NCBI RefSeq assembly: GCF_900110075.1
Contig: NZ_FOCJ01000005.1
Coordinates: 124,001 to 188,000, forward strand
Length of the DNA stretch: 64,000 nt
Direction of reading: 5' to 3'
Source: Paenibacillus sp. OV219
GTDB taxonomy: Bacteria > Bacillota > Bacilli > Paenibacillales > Paenibacillaceae
Under the pieces are notes generated by a model. The model worked only from the letters and a program-made list of their open reading frames with translations. It ran no database searches and was not told where the DNA came from. Below, piece after piece: positions 50,899 to 59,869 of the stretch. Positions within the stretch are counted from its first letter, which is position 1. Each line of letters starts with the position of its first letter. A program made the position numbers and the translations under genes.

Positions 50899-51324
50899 CT
50901 AGAAAGATAAACATAAGATCCCTATAATCATAAGTCCAATTCCAAGCCATTGTGGCAATCGGAGCTTCAGCGTACGCGTCCCGAACCAGCCGGCTTTCTC
51001 CATGCCAAGCGTGGCCAATATTTGAGCGATCAATAATGACGATACCGTTAAAGCTGCTCCATTGTGGTGGAAAGCCGTAATGTTACTGAAAATGATAATC
51101 GCTGCCAGCATGCCGCCCAAACGATATCGAAGCTTCACCTTTGAGAGCTTCCTCCAGGATTGATCCTTCGTCATCCATAATAGCATCAAAGCAGCAACAA
51201 ACCCTGTTCCTTGCGTTAAAGTCGCCGCATGCCATGTTCCGAGCCGAGTACCGATTGCGGCGTTGGCGGTACTTTGCATCGTTAGAAATACGCCGCCAAG
51301 TATGGCATATCCGATTCCTTTCAT
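50899..51324 (-). CDS. YdcZ-family (DUF606) membrane transporter, second partner
   Basis: A 141-residue protein with four to five hydrophobic segments of the same family as the gene at 49670: GYAILGGVFLTMQSTANAAIG at the start, LTVSSLLIAQILATLGMEKAGWFG and WLGIGLMIIGILCLSF at the end. AGGAGG ten bases before the ATG. First gene of the operon, so the order is transporter, regulator, transporter. Confidence 0.82.
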   Translation of the reverse strand: MKGIGYAILGGVFLTMQSTANAAIGTRLGTWHAATLTQGTGFVAALMLLWMTKDQSWRKLSKVKLRYRLGGMLAAIIIFSNITAFHHNGAALTVSSLLIAQILATLGMEKAGWFGTRTLKLRLPQWLGIGLMIIGILCLSF

Positions 51325-51433
51325 TCCCCTACTTCCTCCTCATTGAACCTGCTCTCCTTATTAAACGATGGACAGTTGGTTCCGGAAAGGACATATGTCC
51401 TAACTATTAAAGTTAGCAGATACTAGCTTTCAA

Positions 51434-51470
51434 ACAAACGAAACTGCGCATCTCGGCGCAGTTTCGTTTG
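51434..51470 (-). terminator. Terminator after the DinB gene
   Basis: A 15-bp perfect stem (CAAACGAAACTGCGC with its complement at 51456-51470) immediately beyond the DinB stop. Confidence 0.85.
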
Positions 51471-51476
51471 TTACCC

Positions 51477-51977
51477 TTAATACTTTTCCCCTGATTCGCC
51501 TATCGTATATAATCCTCTTCCAATAAAATTCGCTGACACTGGTTTCTTTCCAATCTCCCGTGCCCACACGGACAATTGACCCATATGATGAATCTCGTGG
51601 GCGATCACGTGTCGCAGCACCTCTCCGTATGTATGGGCTTCCCGTTCCCCATTGTCCGTAGTATCAATCATAATGCGATCTTCCAGATCGTCATTCCAGG
51701 ATTGGACGAATTGCGAGACTTCCACATGACAACGAGCGGAAAACTCCTTTACTTGCGGCAAACTAGCGATGTCCTCAAATGTCGGGATTATGATCGGCTT
51801 TTCTTGGATTCCGCCACATAGCCAGCCAAATTCGACTGCTACTATATGATAGAGTGTTGGTAAAATATAACCGAGCCCACCTGTGCGTCTTCTCATCAAC
51901 TCTTCTTCGGCGACAGACTCGCACCAATTAAACCAGTCATTGCGAACTTGCCAGTTATAGTGAAATAGCTTCAACAT
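51477..51977 (-). CDS. DinB-family four-helix protein
   Basis: A 166-residue DinB/YfiT-like four-helix bundle. Metal-binding histidines are His44 in TLYHIVAVE and the HVIAHEIHHMGQLSVWARE helix, intact. Several members are thiol transferases (bacillithiol or mycothiol) rather than DNA damage proteins. AGGAGG upstream of the ATG, 27 bp after the GNAT gene, so co-transcribed. Confidence 0.87.
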   Translation of the reverse strand: MLKLFHYNWQVRNDWFNWCESVAEEELMRRRTGGLGYILPTLYHIVAVEFGWLCGGIQEKPIIIPTFEDIASLPQVKEFSARCHVEVSQFVQSWNDDLEDRIMIDTTDNGEREAHTYGEVLRHVIAHEIHHMGQLSVWAREIGKKPVSANFIGRGLYTIGESGEKY

Positions 51978-52004
51978 CGTGTAACCTCCTATCTCAATGT
52001 TATC

Positions 52005-52424
52005 TTAAGCTTTTCTCCACACTCCACCGCCACAGGGAACGAACCCGCTTTTTGTATAGAACGATGTGAGTTTCGTATCGAACGTCAATGTTACAATCTC
52101 AAGACCAGCACGATCAGCTTCTAGCAGCAATCTCTTTACTAGCGCTTCGCCAATTCCCTTCCTTTGATGTTCAGAATGGATGATAATGTCCTCCATATAG
52201 CCATGCTGCAATCCCATTCCTGCAACATATCCGAACGCAATCAGCTCATTATGCTCATCCCGGAGTCCCGCCCAGAAATTGCAACGCTCAAATAAAATCG
52301 GATAATCAGAATATCTACCATCCCAGCCAACGGACTCTCTTAGTTTGGGAACCTCGTGCGGTGCTATCGGTAAATTAATGACAACCTTTTGATACAACGG
52401 CTGCCATTTCTCATTGCTGCTCAT
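52005..52424 (-). CDS. GNAT-family N-acetyltransferase
   Basis: A 139-residue GNAT domain with HSEHQRKGIGEALVKRLL as acetyl-CoA loop and LTSFYTKSGFVPCGGGVWRK as C-terminal end. The open frame begins at 52502, but the ATG at 52424 has GGAGG eight bases upstream. In an operon with the DinB gene. Substrate unknown. Confidence 0.84.
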   Translation of the reverse strand: MSSNEKWQPLYQKVVINLPIAPHEVPKLRESVGWDGRYSDYPILFERCNFWAGLRDEHNELIAFGYVAGMGLQHGYMEDIIIHSEHQRKGIGEALVKRLLLEADRAGLEIVTLTFDTKLTSFYTKSGFVPCGGGVWRKA

Positions 52425-52492
52425 TTGGTCCACCTCCAGTGTTGTTACTGCTAAATTCCTCACTGGGATTTCATTTTCCTGCCAAACAAATA

Positions 52493-52525
52493 AGACCCTC
52501 ATTCCATATGGAACGAGGGTCTATT
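52493..52525 (-). terminator. Terminator after rpmG
   Basis: AGACCCTC/GAGGGTCT with inner TTCC/GGAA pairing, followed on the minus strand by TTATTTGTTT. Confidence 0.8.
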
Positions 52526-52586
52526 ATCACTCAGGTGAACGCTACCACTCCGTTTCAATGGATTGTCAACGCGCATTCCCAGCTCA

Positions 52587-52736
52587 CTATCTTGTCTCTC
52601 TGTGGAGCGTCATCTTCTTATGAGACGGGCAATATTTCTTAAGCTCCAGACGCTGCGGATTGTTTCTCTTGTTCTTGATTGTCGTATAGTTGCGTCCACC
52701 GCATTCTGTGCATGCCAACGTAATGATTACGCGCAT
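52587..52736 (-). CDS. rpmG: Ribosomal protein L33 (rpmG)
   Basis: A 49-residue protein, the usual length for L33 of the large ribosomal subunit. [33 protein letters not shown] and a C-terminal HRETR are conserved. The first cysteine pair (CTEC) is present; the second is reduced to CPSH, as in the RpmGB type of Bacillus, so it is a form with a weak zinc site. GAAGGTGA precedes the ATG. A 13-bp palindrome like a Zur site covers codons 2-6. Spore formers of this group usually have several L33 genes; this is one of them. Confidence 0.93.
   Translation of the reverse strand: MRVIITLACTECGGRNYTTIKNKRNNPQRLELKKYCPSHKKMTLHRETR
52719..52731. promoter_or_regulatory. Zur-box-like palindrome at the start of rpmG
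   Basis: CGTAATGATTACG is a perfect 13-bp palindrome identical to the core of the Bacillus Zur consensus TCGTAATNATTACGA; only the two outermost bases differ. It is inside the gene, codons 2-6, and may also follow from the codons for R-V-I-I-T. Confidence 0.35.
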
Positions 52737-52811
52737 GATGATTATCACCTTCCTTTGTCATATGGTATGACTGAAGGAATCTGGGTGACAATCGAAGAAA
52801 CGTTGAACGGC

Positions 52812-53274
52812 TCAAATATGCGAGAATTTGGAGAATTTCTGCTTGTACATTTTCTCTAGCCCAAGCGATATCATATGGAAGCCGACAATGAACATGATAA
52901 AGGCGAGCAACGGTACGAACAGCACCCACTGGTAAATATACAGATTGCTGCGGGCTTGGCCTATTAATCCGCTCCATTCGTTCGTGCGGCTCACATACAG
53001 GGGAAGCTCGGGCCACGGGTTTTCGTACACAAGCGTGCCACCGACGAAGAAATTGAAGACCGCCAGCTGTCCGAATAGGCTCAGGATCAAGACGATTTCT
53101 TGGACAAAGAGGATCAACAAGCTTTCCTGCAAATGTGGTAACAGATGTGTCCGCATGATCGTCCAGCGACCTGCTCCGATTGACTTAGTAGAGAGCACGA
53201 ACTGCTTCTCGCGGAGCACCATCGTCTTCCGGATACTTCGTCTTCTTCTTAATCGGCGTTTCCCAAGCTGCCGC
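52812..53274 (-). pseudogene. C-terminal fragment of an ABC peptide/nickel-type permease
   Basis: The frame holds the second half of a DppC/OppC-like inner-membrane permease: RSIRKTMVLREKQFVLSTKS, GAGRWTIMRTHLLPHLQESL (the cytoplasmic EAA-type loop), then three hydrophobic segments. The first membrane segments and the start are missing, and the homology stops around 53240. On the other strand the 5'-truncated GerAB-like gene begins at the same place. No partner permease, ATPase or binding protein gene is near. A 136-residue frame from an ATG at 53222 exists but would not make a working permease. Confidence 0.65.
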
Positions 53275-53299
53275 GAACATCTTTAACTTTCAAAGTCTT

Positions 53300-54301
53300 G
53301 TGCTTATCGACGCCGGCCAAGATGCGTGGATATCCATCATTCTCATAGGTCTAAGCATACATGTAATCGTCTGGATGATTTACAAGATGCTTGATCATCC
53401 ATCGAAAGATGTGATTGACTTGCATCGAACACTGTTCGGCAAATTTTTCGGGAACGCCTTGTCTCTGCTGTTAGTCGGATATTATTTCTTAATGACTCTG
53501 TTTTACCTCCGCGCTTATATCGAAATTATTCAAGTGTGGGTTTTTCCAACTGCTCGAACATGGGCTATAACGGCTCTCTTCATCTGCCTGATTTACTATG
53601 TTGTATCCGGCGGGTTTAGAGTGGTCGCCGGGATTAGTTTCTTCTACGCGGCTATGTTCCCGTTGCTTATCTGGCTCTACTTCCCCATTCGCCAGGGCAA
53701 TCTCCATCATTTGCTGCCTGTACTCAATCATTCTTTTCTTGATTTGCTTAAAGGCTCCCGATCAATCGGGTTTATTTTCTTCGGGATCGAAGCGCTGCTC
53801 ATTTACTTTCCTTTCTTGAAATCATCGCAGAAAAACGCCAAATGGGCGCATATTGCCTTGTTGTTCTCAACGATCAAGTATGTTGCAATCATGCTCATAT
53901 CGTTGATGTATTTCAGTCAAGGACTGCTGAAGCATACGATGTGGCCAACGATGGCGATGACCAAGATCATTGAATTATCCTTCCTCGCCAGATTCGAATA
54001 CTTATTTATTTTTATGTGGCTGTTAGTGATCATCCCAACGGTTAGTATCCCTATCTGGTGCTGTACACGAATTATGAAGCGAGTTGCTACAATTAAACCA
54101 CGGCTTTCATTGCCTATTGTATTGGCTACCCTCGGCATCTCCATACTCTTCTTTGATGAGAGAACGCAGATCAATGCATTAGAATCCTTCATTAATGATC
54201 TTGGATTCTATTTCATCTTCGCCTATATCCCGTTGCTATTTGTCATCAGTAGCTTTGCATCCAAAATGAAAAAAGACCTGCCATCCGGCAAGTCTTCCTA
54301 A
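53300..54301 (+). pseudogene. 5'-truncated GerAB-type germination permease
   Basis: A 333-residue frame of the GerAB/GerKB family (APC superfamily, usually about 365 residues, ten membrane segments). It begins at a GTG within the first conserved block, AGQDAWIS. Upstream in the same frame, from about 53229, codons without a start spell GYFVFFLIGVSQAAANIFNF, which looks like the missing first membrane segment. The true start, its ribosome site and promoter are lost at a junction with the permease fragment. There are no gerA or gerC partners. Translation from the GTG would lack segment one. Probably inactive. Confidence 0.6.
54266..54299 (-). terminator. Terminator of the qox operon
   Basis: AGACCTGCC (54274-54282) pairs with GGCAAGTCT (54287-54295); on the minus strand T6 follows. 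It lies inside the 3' end of the GerAB-like gene. Confidence 0.75.
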
Positions 54302-54312
54302 TCTTGATTCTA

Positions 54313-54657
54313 TTATTGAACGACCGAATTAAATGACATAATCCATACGGATCCGGCTACGATTACGAGTACGATGAACAGCCCGAGAATAAGAGCCATG
54401 ACGTTGTACTTGGGGCCATCTCCTTCTCGGATGTGCATGAAGAAGAACAACTGCACGATCAGCTGGATGACAGCCATCGTAATAATGGTGACGATGACAC
54501 CGGTCTTATTCATGCTCGTTTCGAATACGACTAGCAGCGGAATTACCGTTAACACAATGGAGATAATGAAGCCAGTGATATAAGCCTTCAGTGAACCGTG
54601 GTCATCGTGTTCGTCATGATGGTCATGTCCGGCTGTTCCTGCATGATGCTGACTCAT
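54313..54657 (-). CDS. qoxD: aa3-600 quinol oxidase subunit IV
   Basis: A 114-residue membrane protein with three hydrophobic segments, the CyoD/QoxD subunit. The N-terminus MSQHHAGTAGHDHHDEHDDH is very rich in His. FFFMHIREGDGPKYN is conserved. One base after qoxC. Stabilises the oxidase complex. Confidence 0.92.
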   Translation of the reverse strand: MSQHHAGTAGHDHHDEHDDHGSLKAYITGFIISIVLTVIPLLVVFETSMNKTGVIVTIITMAVIQLIVQLFFFMHIREGDGPKYNVMALILGLFIVLVIVAGSVWIMSFNSVVQ

Positions 54658-54658
54658 G

Positions 54659-55285
54659 TTACATCACCCCCATCAAATATACGATCGTGAAGAGGAAGAT
54701 CCAGACCACGTCGAGAAAGTGCCAATACAAGCTAATTACTGTAATCTTACGTCTTGTGACAGGTGTGACACCGCGCATCTTCAGTTGAACCATGAGCGCG
54801 ATCATCCAGATGAGACCAACTGATACGTGCAGTCCGTGTGTACCTACCAAGACGAAGAAGGCTGTTAGGAAGGCACTCGTTGAGATCGTCGCACCTTCGT
54901 GCACCATGTTCACGAACTCGTTGATTTCAAGCCCAACGAACGCTGCGCCGAGCAAGACGGTGACAATCAGCCACCCGATGAGCTGATTGACCTTCTTCCG
55001 ATTCATAGCGAGTACTGCGAGTCCACTCGTAAAGCTGCTTGTAAGAAGGATGAACGTTTCCGCTACGAAGCCAGGAATTTCAAACAACTCTTTCCCTGTA
55101 GGACCTCCGTCTGTATGCGCCTTGAGGACGACATACGTGGCAAACAATGTACCGAACAGCAAGCAGTCGGTGACGAGGAAGATCCAGAAGCCAAGCACCT
55201 TCATCGACTCTTGGTCGTGATGACCATGGTCATGCGAGTGCGAATCCGCCTCGTGTGAATGGCTATGTGTGGTGGCATGCTGCAT
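54659..55285 (-). CDS. qoxC: aa3-600 quinol oxidase subunit III
   Basis: A 208-residue protein with five membrane segments of the CyoC/QoxC type (VLGFWIFLVTDCLLFGTLFA, VGTHGLHVSVGLIWM, WHFLDVVWIFLF). The N-terminus carries a His-rich stretch (HSHSHEADSHSHDHGHH). Start overlaps nothing but follows qoxB by one base. Confidence 0.93.
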   Translation of the reverse strand: MQHATTHSHSHEADSHSHDHGHHDQESMKVLGFWIFLVTDCLLFGTLFATYVVLKAHTDGGPTGKELFEIPGFVAETFILLTSSFTSGLAVLAMNRKKVNQLIGWLIVTVLLGAAFVGLEINEFVNMVHEGATISTSAFLTAFFVLVGTHGLHVSVGLIWMIALMVQLKMRGVTPVTRRKITVISLYWHFLDVVWIFLFTIVYLMGVM

Positions 55286-55286
55286 G

Positions 55287-57260
55287 TTAAATCGCCCTCC
55301 CTGCTGCTACTTCGGTCTCTATGACTTCTTCGACCGGAACATAATAATCGGTATCATATTGGAACGAACGCACTAGCAACGTCACGCCAACGCCAACCAT
55401 CCCCAGAATCGCCATCCACAGCCAGTCGAACACGAATCCGAAGCCCGCAACGAACCAGCATGCGGAGAAGATAAACGGAACACCTGAGTTTTTCGGCATA
55501 TGGATCGCTTCCAGCTGCTCTATTGGAACTGGTGGAGCTGGCTCAAAATTACGTCGCTCCTTCTCTTCCCAGAACGAGTCTCGCTCACCTGCATAAGGAA
55601 CAACTGCGAAGTTGTACATCGGCGGTGGTGAAGGAATTGACCATTCCAACGTGCGACCATTCCACGGATCGCCTGTCGTGTCGCGCTCACCATATTTAAC
55701 GCTATAAAGGATTTGCCATACTTGGAACACGAAGCCAATGCCCATCAAGAATGCACCGATCGTGGATACGAGGTTAAGCGGGCCCCAGCCCAAATCCCAC
55801 CCGTATGTGTAGACGCGGCGCGTCATGCCCATAAATCCAAGTGCATATTGAGGCATGAAGCAGACGTAGAAGCCAATGTTCCATAGCCAGAACGCCCATT
55901 TGCCAAGTCGCTCATTAAGCTTAAAGCCGAACAGCTTCGGCCACCAGTAATAGATGCCCGCGAGATAACCGAACACGACGCCGCCAATCAGCACCTGATG
56001 GAAGTGCGCGATCAAGAAGTAACTGTTGTGATATTGGTAATCCGCAGGCGCTACAGCGAGCATGACGCCTGTTGCCCCACCGACGACAAAGCAAGGTATA
56101 AACGCAAGCGTCCACATCATTGGCTGATCGAGCCTAATCCGGCCTCGGAACATTGTGAACAGCCAGTTGAACACCTTGGCCCCGGTTGGAATACCGATTG
56201 CCATCGTCGCTATGGCGAAGAAGACGTTGACGTCCGCCCCAGCGCCCATCGTGAAGAAGTGATGCACCCATGTGAAGAATGACAGAATGCTAATACTCAT
56301 AAGTGCGAATACCATCGATTTATAACCGAAAATCCGTTTACGCGAGAACGTTGCAACAATTTCGGAGAAGATCCCGAATGCCGGCAATACGACGATATAG
56401 ACCTCCGGGTGTCCCCACATCCAAATCAAGTTGACGTACATCATCGGATTGCCTCCACCATCCATTGTGAACAGATGGCCGCCGAGGAACCGGTCAATGA
56501 ACAATAGTGCCAGCGTAACCGTTAGAATCGGGAAAGCAAAGATAATAATGATGCTGCTGGAGAGCACCGACCACGAGAACATCGGCATCTTCATCAGCTT
56601 CATGCCTGGCGCACGCATTTTTAGAATCGTAACGATAAAGTTGATCCCGGTTGCAAGTGAACCAATACCCGAGATTTGAATGCCCCAGATGTAGAAGTTC
56701 TGCCCGACTCCCGGACTATGCGACATCTCCGACAGCGGCGGATAGCTTAGCCATCCCGCGTCCGGCGAACCGCCGATAACGAAGCTGATGTTGAACAGCA
56801 TTGCGCCGAATAAGAACAGCCAGAAGCTGACGGCGTTCAAATACGGATACGCGACGTCGCGCGCTCCGATCTGCAGAGGGACAACCATGTTAAACAAACT
56901 GAACATCATTGGCATCGCCATGAACAGGATCATGATTGTGCCATGTGTAGTAAATACTTCGTTGTAATGCTCCGCTTGTAGAAAATGTACGTTTGGCATC
57001 GCCAGCTGAGCCCGCATAAGCAGCGCATCAACCCCGCCGCGGAACAGCATAAGCAGCGATGCGATAAGATACATCATTCCGATTTTTTTGTGATCGACGG
57101 TCGTTAGCCATTCCCGCCAAAGCCAGCCCCACTTCTTGAAATAGAAGAGTACGAAGAGAATCGCGATGGTAGTTAGTCCGATGGAAACGTCTGCACCATA
57201 AATTAGAGGATCGCCTGTCACAAAAAAAGAGGAAGCGAATGATTTGATACTTGCATACAT
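55287..57260 (-). CDS. qoxB: aa3-600 quinol oxidase subunit I
   Basis: A 657-residue heme-copper oxidase subunit of 14-15 membrane segments. Heme and copper ligands can be numbered exactly: His106 in TTHGTIM, His284 and cross-linked Tyr288 in GHPEVY, His333-His334 in WVHHFF, and the heme histidines in LIAHFHQ near 419-421. It oxidises menaquinol, reduces oxygen to water and pumps protons. The start FFVTGDPL and the long conserved stretch through GGSPDAGW match Bacillus QoxB closely. 21 bp after qoxA. Confidence 0.96.
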   Translation of the reverse strand: MYASIKSFASSFFVTGDPLIYGADVSIGLTTIAILFVLFYFKKWGWLWREWLTTVDHKKIGMMYLIASLLMLFRGGVDALLMRAQLAMPNVHFLQAEHYNEVFTTHGTIMILFMAMPMMFSLFNMVVPLQIGARDVAYPYLNAVSFWLFLFGAMLFNISFVIGGSPDAGWLSYPPLSEMSHSPGVGQNFYIWGIQISGIGSLATGINFIVTILKMRAPGMKLMKMPMFSWSVLSSSIIIIFAFPILTVTLALLFIDRFLGGHLFTMDGGGNPMMYVNLIWMWGHPEVYIVVLPAFGIFSEIVATFSRKRIFGYKSMVFALMSISILSFFTWVHHFFTMGAGADVNVFFAIATMAIGIPTGAKVFNWLFTMFRGRIRLDQPMMWTLAFIPCFVVGGATGVMLAVAPADYQYHNSYFLIAHFHQVLIGGVVFGYLAGIYYWWPKLFGFKLNERLGKWAFWLWNIGFYVCFMPQYALGFMGMTRRVYTYGWDLGWGPLNLVSTIGAFLMGIGFVFQVWQILYSVKYGERDTTGDPWNGRTLEWSIPSPPPMYNFAVVPYAGERDSFWEEKERRNFEPAPPVPIEQLEAIHMPKNSGVPFIFSACWFVAGFGFVFDWLWMAILGMVGVGVTLLVRSFQYDTDYYVPVEEVIETEVAAGRAI

Positions 57261-57281
57261 AGATTGTGCTCCTCCCTCATC

Positions 57282-58289
57282 CTACTGATGATTGTGATTC
57301 ATTTCACTTGAATTCGAATTATTCATATCCATGCCGCTCATATCGTCCATATCGTGGACTTCATTGGAATCGGACCTCGTTGTGTCGTCCGAGTCGGTAG
57401 GATCTGTACTTTCTTCATCCTTGTTCATATCCATATGATGACCACCATTCTTCATCACGACGGAATCAAACAGGTCTGATGGATACGAGGAGAATGATTG
57501 CTCTTCGGATTGACCTGGCTTAGCGAGTGCCTCATAGCCGGCTTTCGTCAGCTCGTTGTTCGAGCCCTTGACACTCTCAACCCATTTATTGAAGTCTGCT
57601 TGAGACTCCGAGACAACGTTAAATCTCATATGTGCAAAATCTTTACCCGTAAAGTTAGCGCCTGTTCCGTAATACGTGCCTGGACGATCAGCCTGCAGCC
57701 ATAATGACATCGCCATACCTGGCATTGTGTATTCCTGTCCGCCGAGCTGCGGAATCCAGAACGAGTTCATTGGTGCATCGCTTGTCAATTCGAAGTCGAC
57801 TTGTACGCCTGCCGGAATGTGCACGTAATTGACCGTCGCGATGTTCTGGTCTGGATACTGGAACAACCACTTCCAGTCAAGTGATGTAACTTGGATCTTG
57901 ATCGGTTTGACATCTGTTACTGGCGGCTTCTTCGCAAGACCGTAAGTATCGCGAGCCGTGTAGGCGCCGAGGATACCGATTATGACAATCGGAATGCCCC
58001 ACCAAAGCACTTCAAGCACCTTGCTGTCGTCCCAATGCGGCTTGTAGGGAGCCGTATTACCTGGCTTGTCGCGATATCGGATGACGATAAACGCTGTTAT
58101 CGCGAGCACGGGGATCACGACGATCGCGCAAAGGATTGCGGACAGAATGATCAGCCGAAGCTGCGTTTCCGCGACAGGACCTTGCGGATCAAACACAACA
58201 AATTTGCCTTCACATCCGGACAAAAGAATGACGCTTAGTAGTCCGGTAATCAGCAGCATCAAGCCGCGGAGTTTGGATCTTCTCTTCAT
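57282..58289 (-). CDS. qoxA: aa3-600 quinol oxidase subunit II with Met/His-rich tail
   Basis: A 335-residue lipoprotein subunit: lipobox LLSGC with Cys26, two membrane segments, then the cupredoxin domain. The CuA cysteines of cytochrome c oxidases are absent, as in quinol oxidases. WIPQLGGQEYTMPGMAMSLW and GTGANFTGKDF are conserved. The last 60 residues are an acidic tail with MDMN, HDMDD, MSGMDMNN and MNHNHQ, which could bind copper or another metal. First gene of qoxABCD. Confidence 0.93.
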   Translation of the reverse strand: MKRRSKLRGLMLLITGLLSVILLSGCEGKFVVFDPQGPVAETQLRLIILSAILCAIVVIPVLAITAFIVIRYRDKPGNTAPYKPHWDDSKVLEVLWWGIPIVIIGILGAYTARDTYGLAKKPPVTDVKPIKIQVTSLDWKWLFQYPDQNIATVNYVHIPAGVQVDFELTSDAPMNSFWIPQLGGQEYTMPGMAMSLWLQADRPGTYYGTGANFTGKDFAHMRFNVVSESQADFNKWVESVKGSNNELTKAGYEALAKPGQSEEQSFSSYPSDLFDSVVMKNGGHHMDMNKDEESTDPTDSDDTTRSDSNEVHDMDDMSGMDMNNSNSSEMNHNHQ

Positions 58290-58343
58290 TTGCTACTCAT
58301 CTCCTTGCACACTCAAGGCGTGCTTTCATGGCCCTTTGTCGCT

Positions 58344-58372
58344 AGCATATCAGAGTCTTGTGCAATTGTTAC
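58344..58372 (-). promoter_or_regulatory. Candidate qox promoter
   Basis: On the minus strand GTAACA (58367-58372), 17-bp spacer, TATGCT (58344-58349), 55 bp before qoxA. Confidence 0.45.
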
Positions 58373-58480
58373 CGTCGTTAACAAAACCGTCAATCTTCTG
58401 TTTCTTTTCAGACACTTTGTGTTCAACAGTCGTTCAAGATTAGGACATTAAAGGGCTTTCATATTCAAATACAGGAAAAA

Positions 58481-58522
58481 CAAAAAATGCTCTTTCACTT
58501 CCCGGGGGAAGTGAAAGAGCAT
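58481..58522 (-). terminator. Terminator after the small membrane protein
   Basis: A 16-bp perfect stem ATGCTCTTTCACTTCC with its complement, loop CGGG, T6 on the minus strand. Confidence 0.93.
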
Positions 58523-58539
58523 AATGGTCTGGTATTTAC

Positions 58540-58842
58540 TTAAACGCGTTCTGGCTGCTGTTCGCCGTGAAGCTTCTGCCGTTCCTTAGCGAAGCTCGGC
58601 TGCAAGGCATGGAACAACGAGCCGAGGAGCAGCACTTGAATGCCTCCAATAATGAAACCGAAGCCAATCATAAGACCCAAATTCGTATCTTTAAAGTCGT
58701 GAGCGAAGCAAGCGCTCAGGATGATGCCAAGGAGCATCAAGCCGAACCCGATGCGAGGCATCAACGATGTCCAGTAGTTTATTTTCTGTGCTTGTGACGG
58801 AACTTGAATGTCAGCACCTGCTGCCTTAGTGTTCTTGTTCAT
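58540..58842 (-). CDS. Small two-segment membrane protein
   Basis: A 100-residue protein with two hydrophobic segments (about 28-45 and 55-76) between polar ends. I recognise no family. It sits upstream of the qox operon on the same strand but has its own terminator, so it is a separate unit. Start ATG with GGGAG upstream. Confidence 0.65.
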   Translation of the reverse strand: MNKNTKAAGADIQVPSQAQKINYWTSLMPRIGFGLMLLGIILSACFAHDFKDTNLGLMIGFGFIIGGIQVLLLGSLFHALQPSFAKERQKLHGEQQPERV

Positions 58843-59029
58843 TGTGAAACACTCCCGATGACGTATTGTATACGTTTACTATATCACAAATTTGTCACCG
58901 GGTGTTCACTTTTTGTTCATTTTTTTATCTAATATGCGATTAGCCCCTGTCACTTGCAGCGCCGACTGTGCTGTTTGGGTTAAAACCGAAATGTAAATAC
59001 TAGAAGGTAAATCTACCCTGAGGTGTATC

Positions 59030-59869
59030 ATGCCAAACTATATCCCGTATTTATCGCTCATTATAGCTTCATTGCTCATCCTTACCATCATGATGGTTCG
59101 TGAATGGAAGTCTATAATTCTTGTCTTGCACCTCGCCTTTGCCGGAATGAGTTATATATTCGAACTCGTGGTTCTTGTTATATTTAAGGCTTATGATTAC
59201 AGTCCAGGCATATTAAAGAACAACTATTTAGATAGCATGTTCGGAGCTACCGTGTCTAACTTCTGCACGGTACCTGCTGTCGCCATTCTCATCGCTTATT
59301 ATCAGTTACGCTCGAAATGGATTATTTACGCGGCCGTCTTTCTCGGTGGGATGGATTGGCTATTCGTTTATTTGAACATCTATCGGCATCATTGGTGGAC
59401 ATCGCTCTACACCGTGGTAACACTACTGGGATTTTTCTGGATTTGCCGTACATGGATGACTAAAATCCGTAAAGGGAGGCCAGTTTTTCAATACTTTACA
59501 CTACTCTTGTATACCTTCTGCGTCTCGGATTCTATATTCTTTATGTACCTCTTATCCGGATGGCGGCGGTTACATTTCGGGCTGTATCATAACCCGTTGC
59601 GAGATGACGTCATGCTCACGGTCACCTTAAGCTTCTGCATCGCACTGATTCTTGTCAATGCAATGTTTTGGTCAAACAAGTACATCTTCACCTTCATGGG
59701 ATGTATTTGCATCGGAATTGGACAATACTTCCTTTATGAGACAGGGCATCTCGCACTTTACGTTGCACCATGGCTATATGCATCCGCATATGCAGCCACT
59801 TTGTTGCTTGTTGCCGTAATTTGCAGAGTGGGTTTAAAGTCGTTGCTTTATTTCGGAAACAAGCAGTAG
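59030..59869 (+). CDS. Polytopic membrane protein of unknown function
   Basis: A 279-residue protein with about eight hydrophobic segments, similar in look to the CBO0543-type membrane proteins of spore formers. No catalytic motif is visible. GAGGTG precedes the ATG. Its last 36 bp overlap the end of gerKB on the opposite strand, so no terminator separates them. Divergent from the small membrane protein at 58540. Confidence 0.6.
   Translation: MPNYIPYLSLIIASLLILTIMMVREWKSIILVLHLAFAGMSYIFELVVLVIFKAYDYSPGILKNNYLDSMFGATVSNFCTVPAVAILIAYYQLRSKWIIYAAVFLGGMDWLFVYLNIYRHHWWTSLYTVVTLLGFFWICRTWMTKIRKGRPVFQYFTLLLYTFCVSDSIFFMYLLSGWRRLHFGLYHNPLRDDVMLTVTLSFCIALILVNAMFWSNKYIFTFMGCICIGIGQYFLYETGHLALYVAPWLYASAYAATLLLVAVICRVGLKSLLYFGNKQ

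Noticed and set aside
52563-52859. A 98-codon plus-strand frame across rpmG
   Set aside because: The minus strand encodes L33 with a clear ribosome site; the plus frame has none.
58862-58874. CGTATTGTATACG dyad near the small membrane protein promoter
   Set aside because: Short palindrome without a matching regulator nearby; could be chance.
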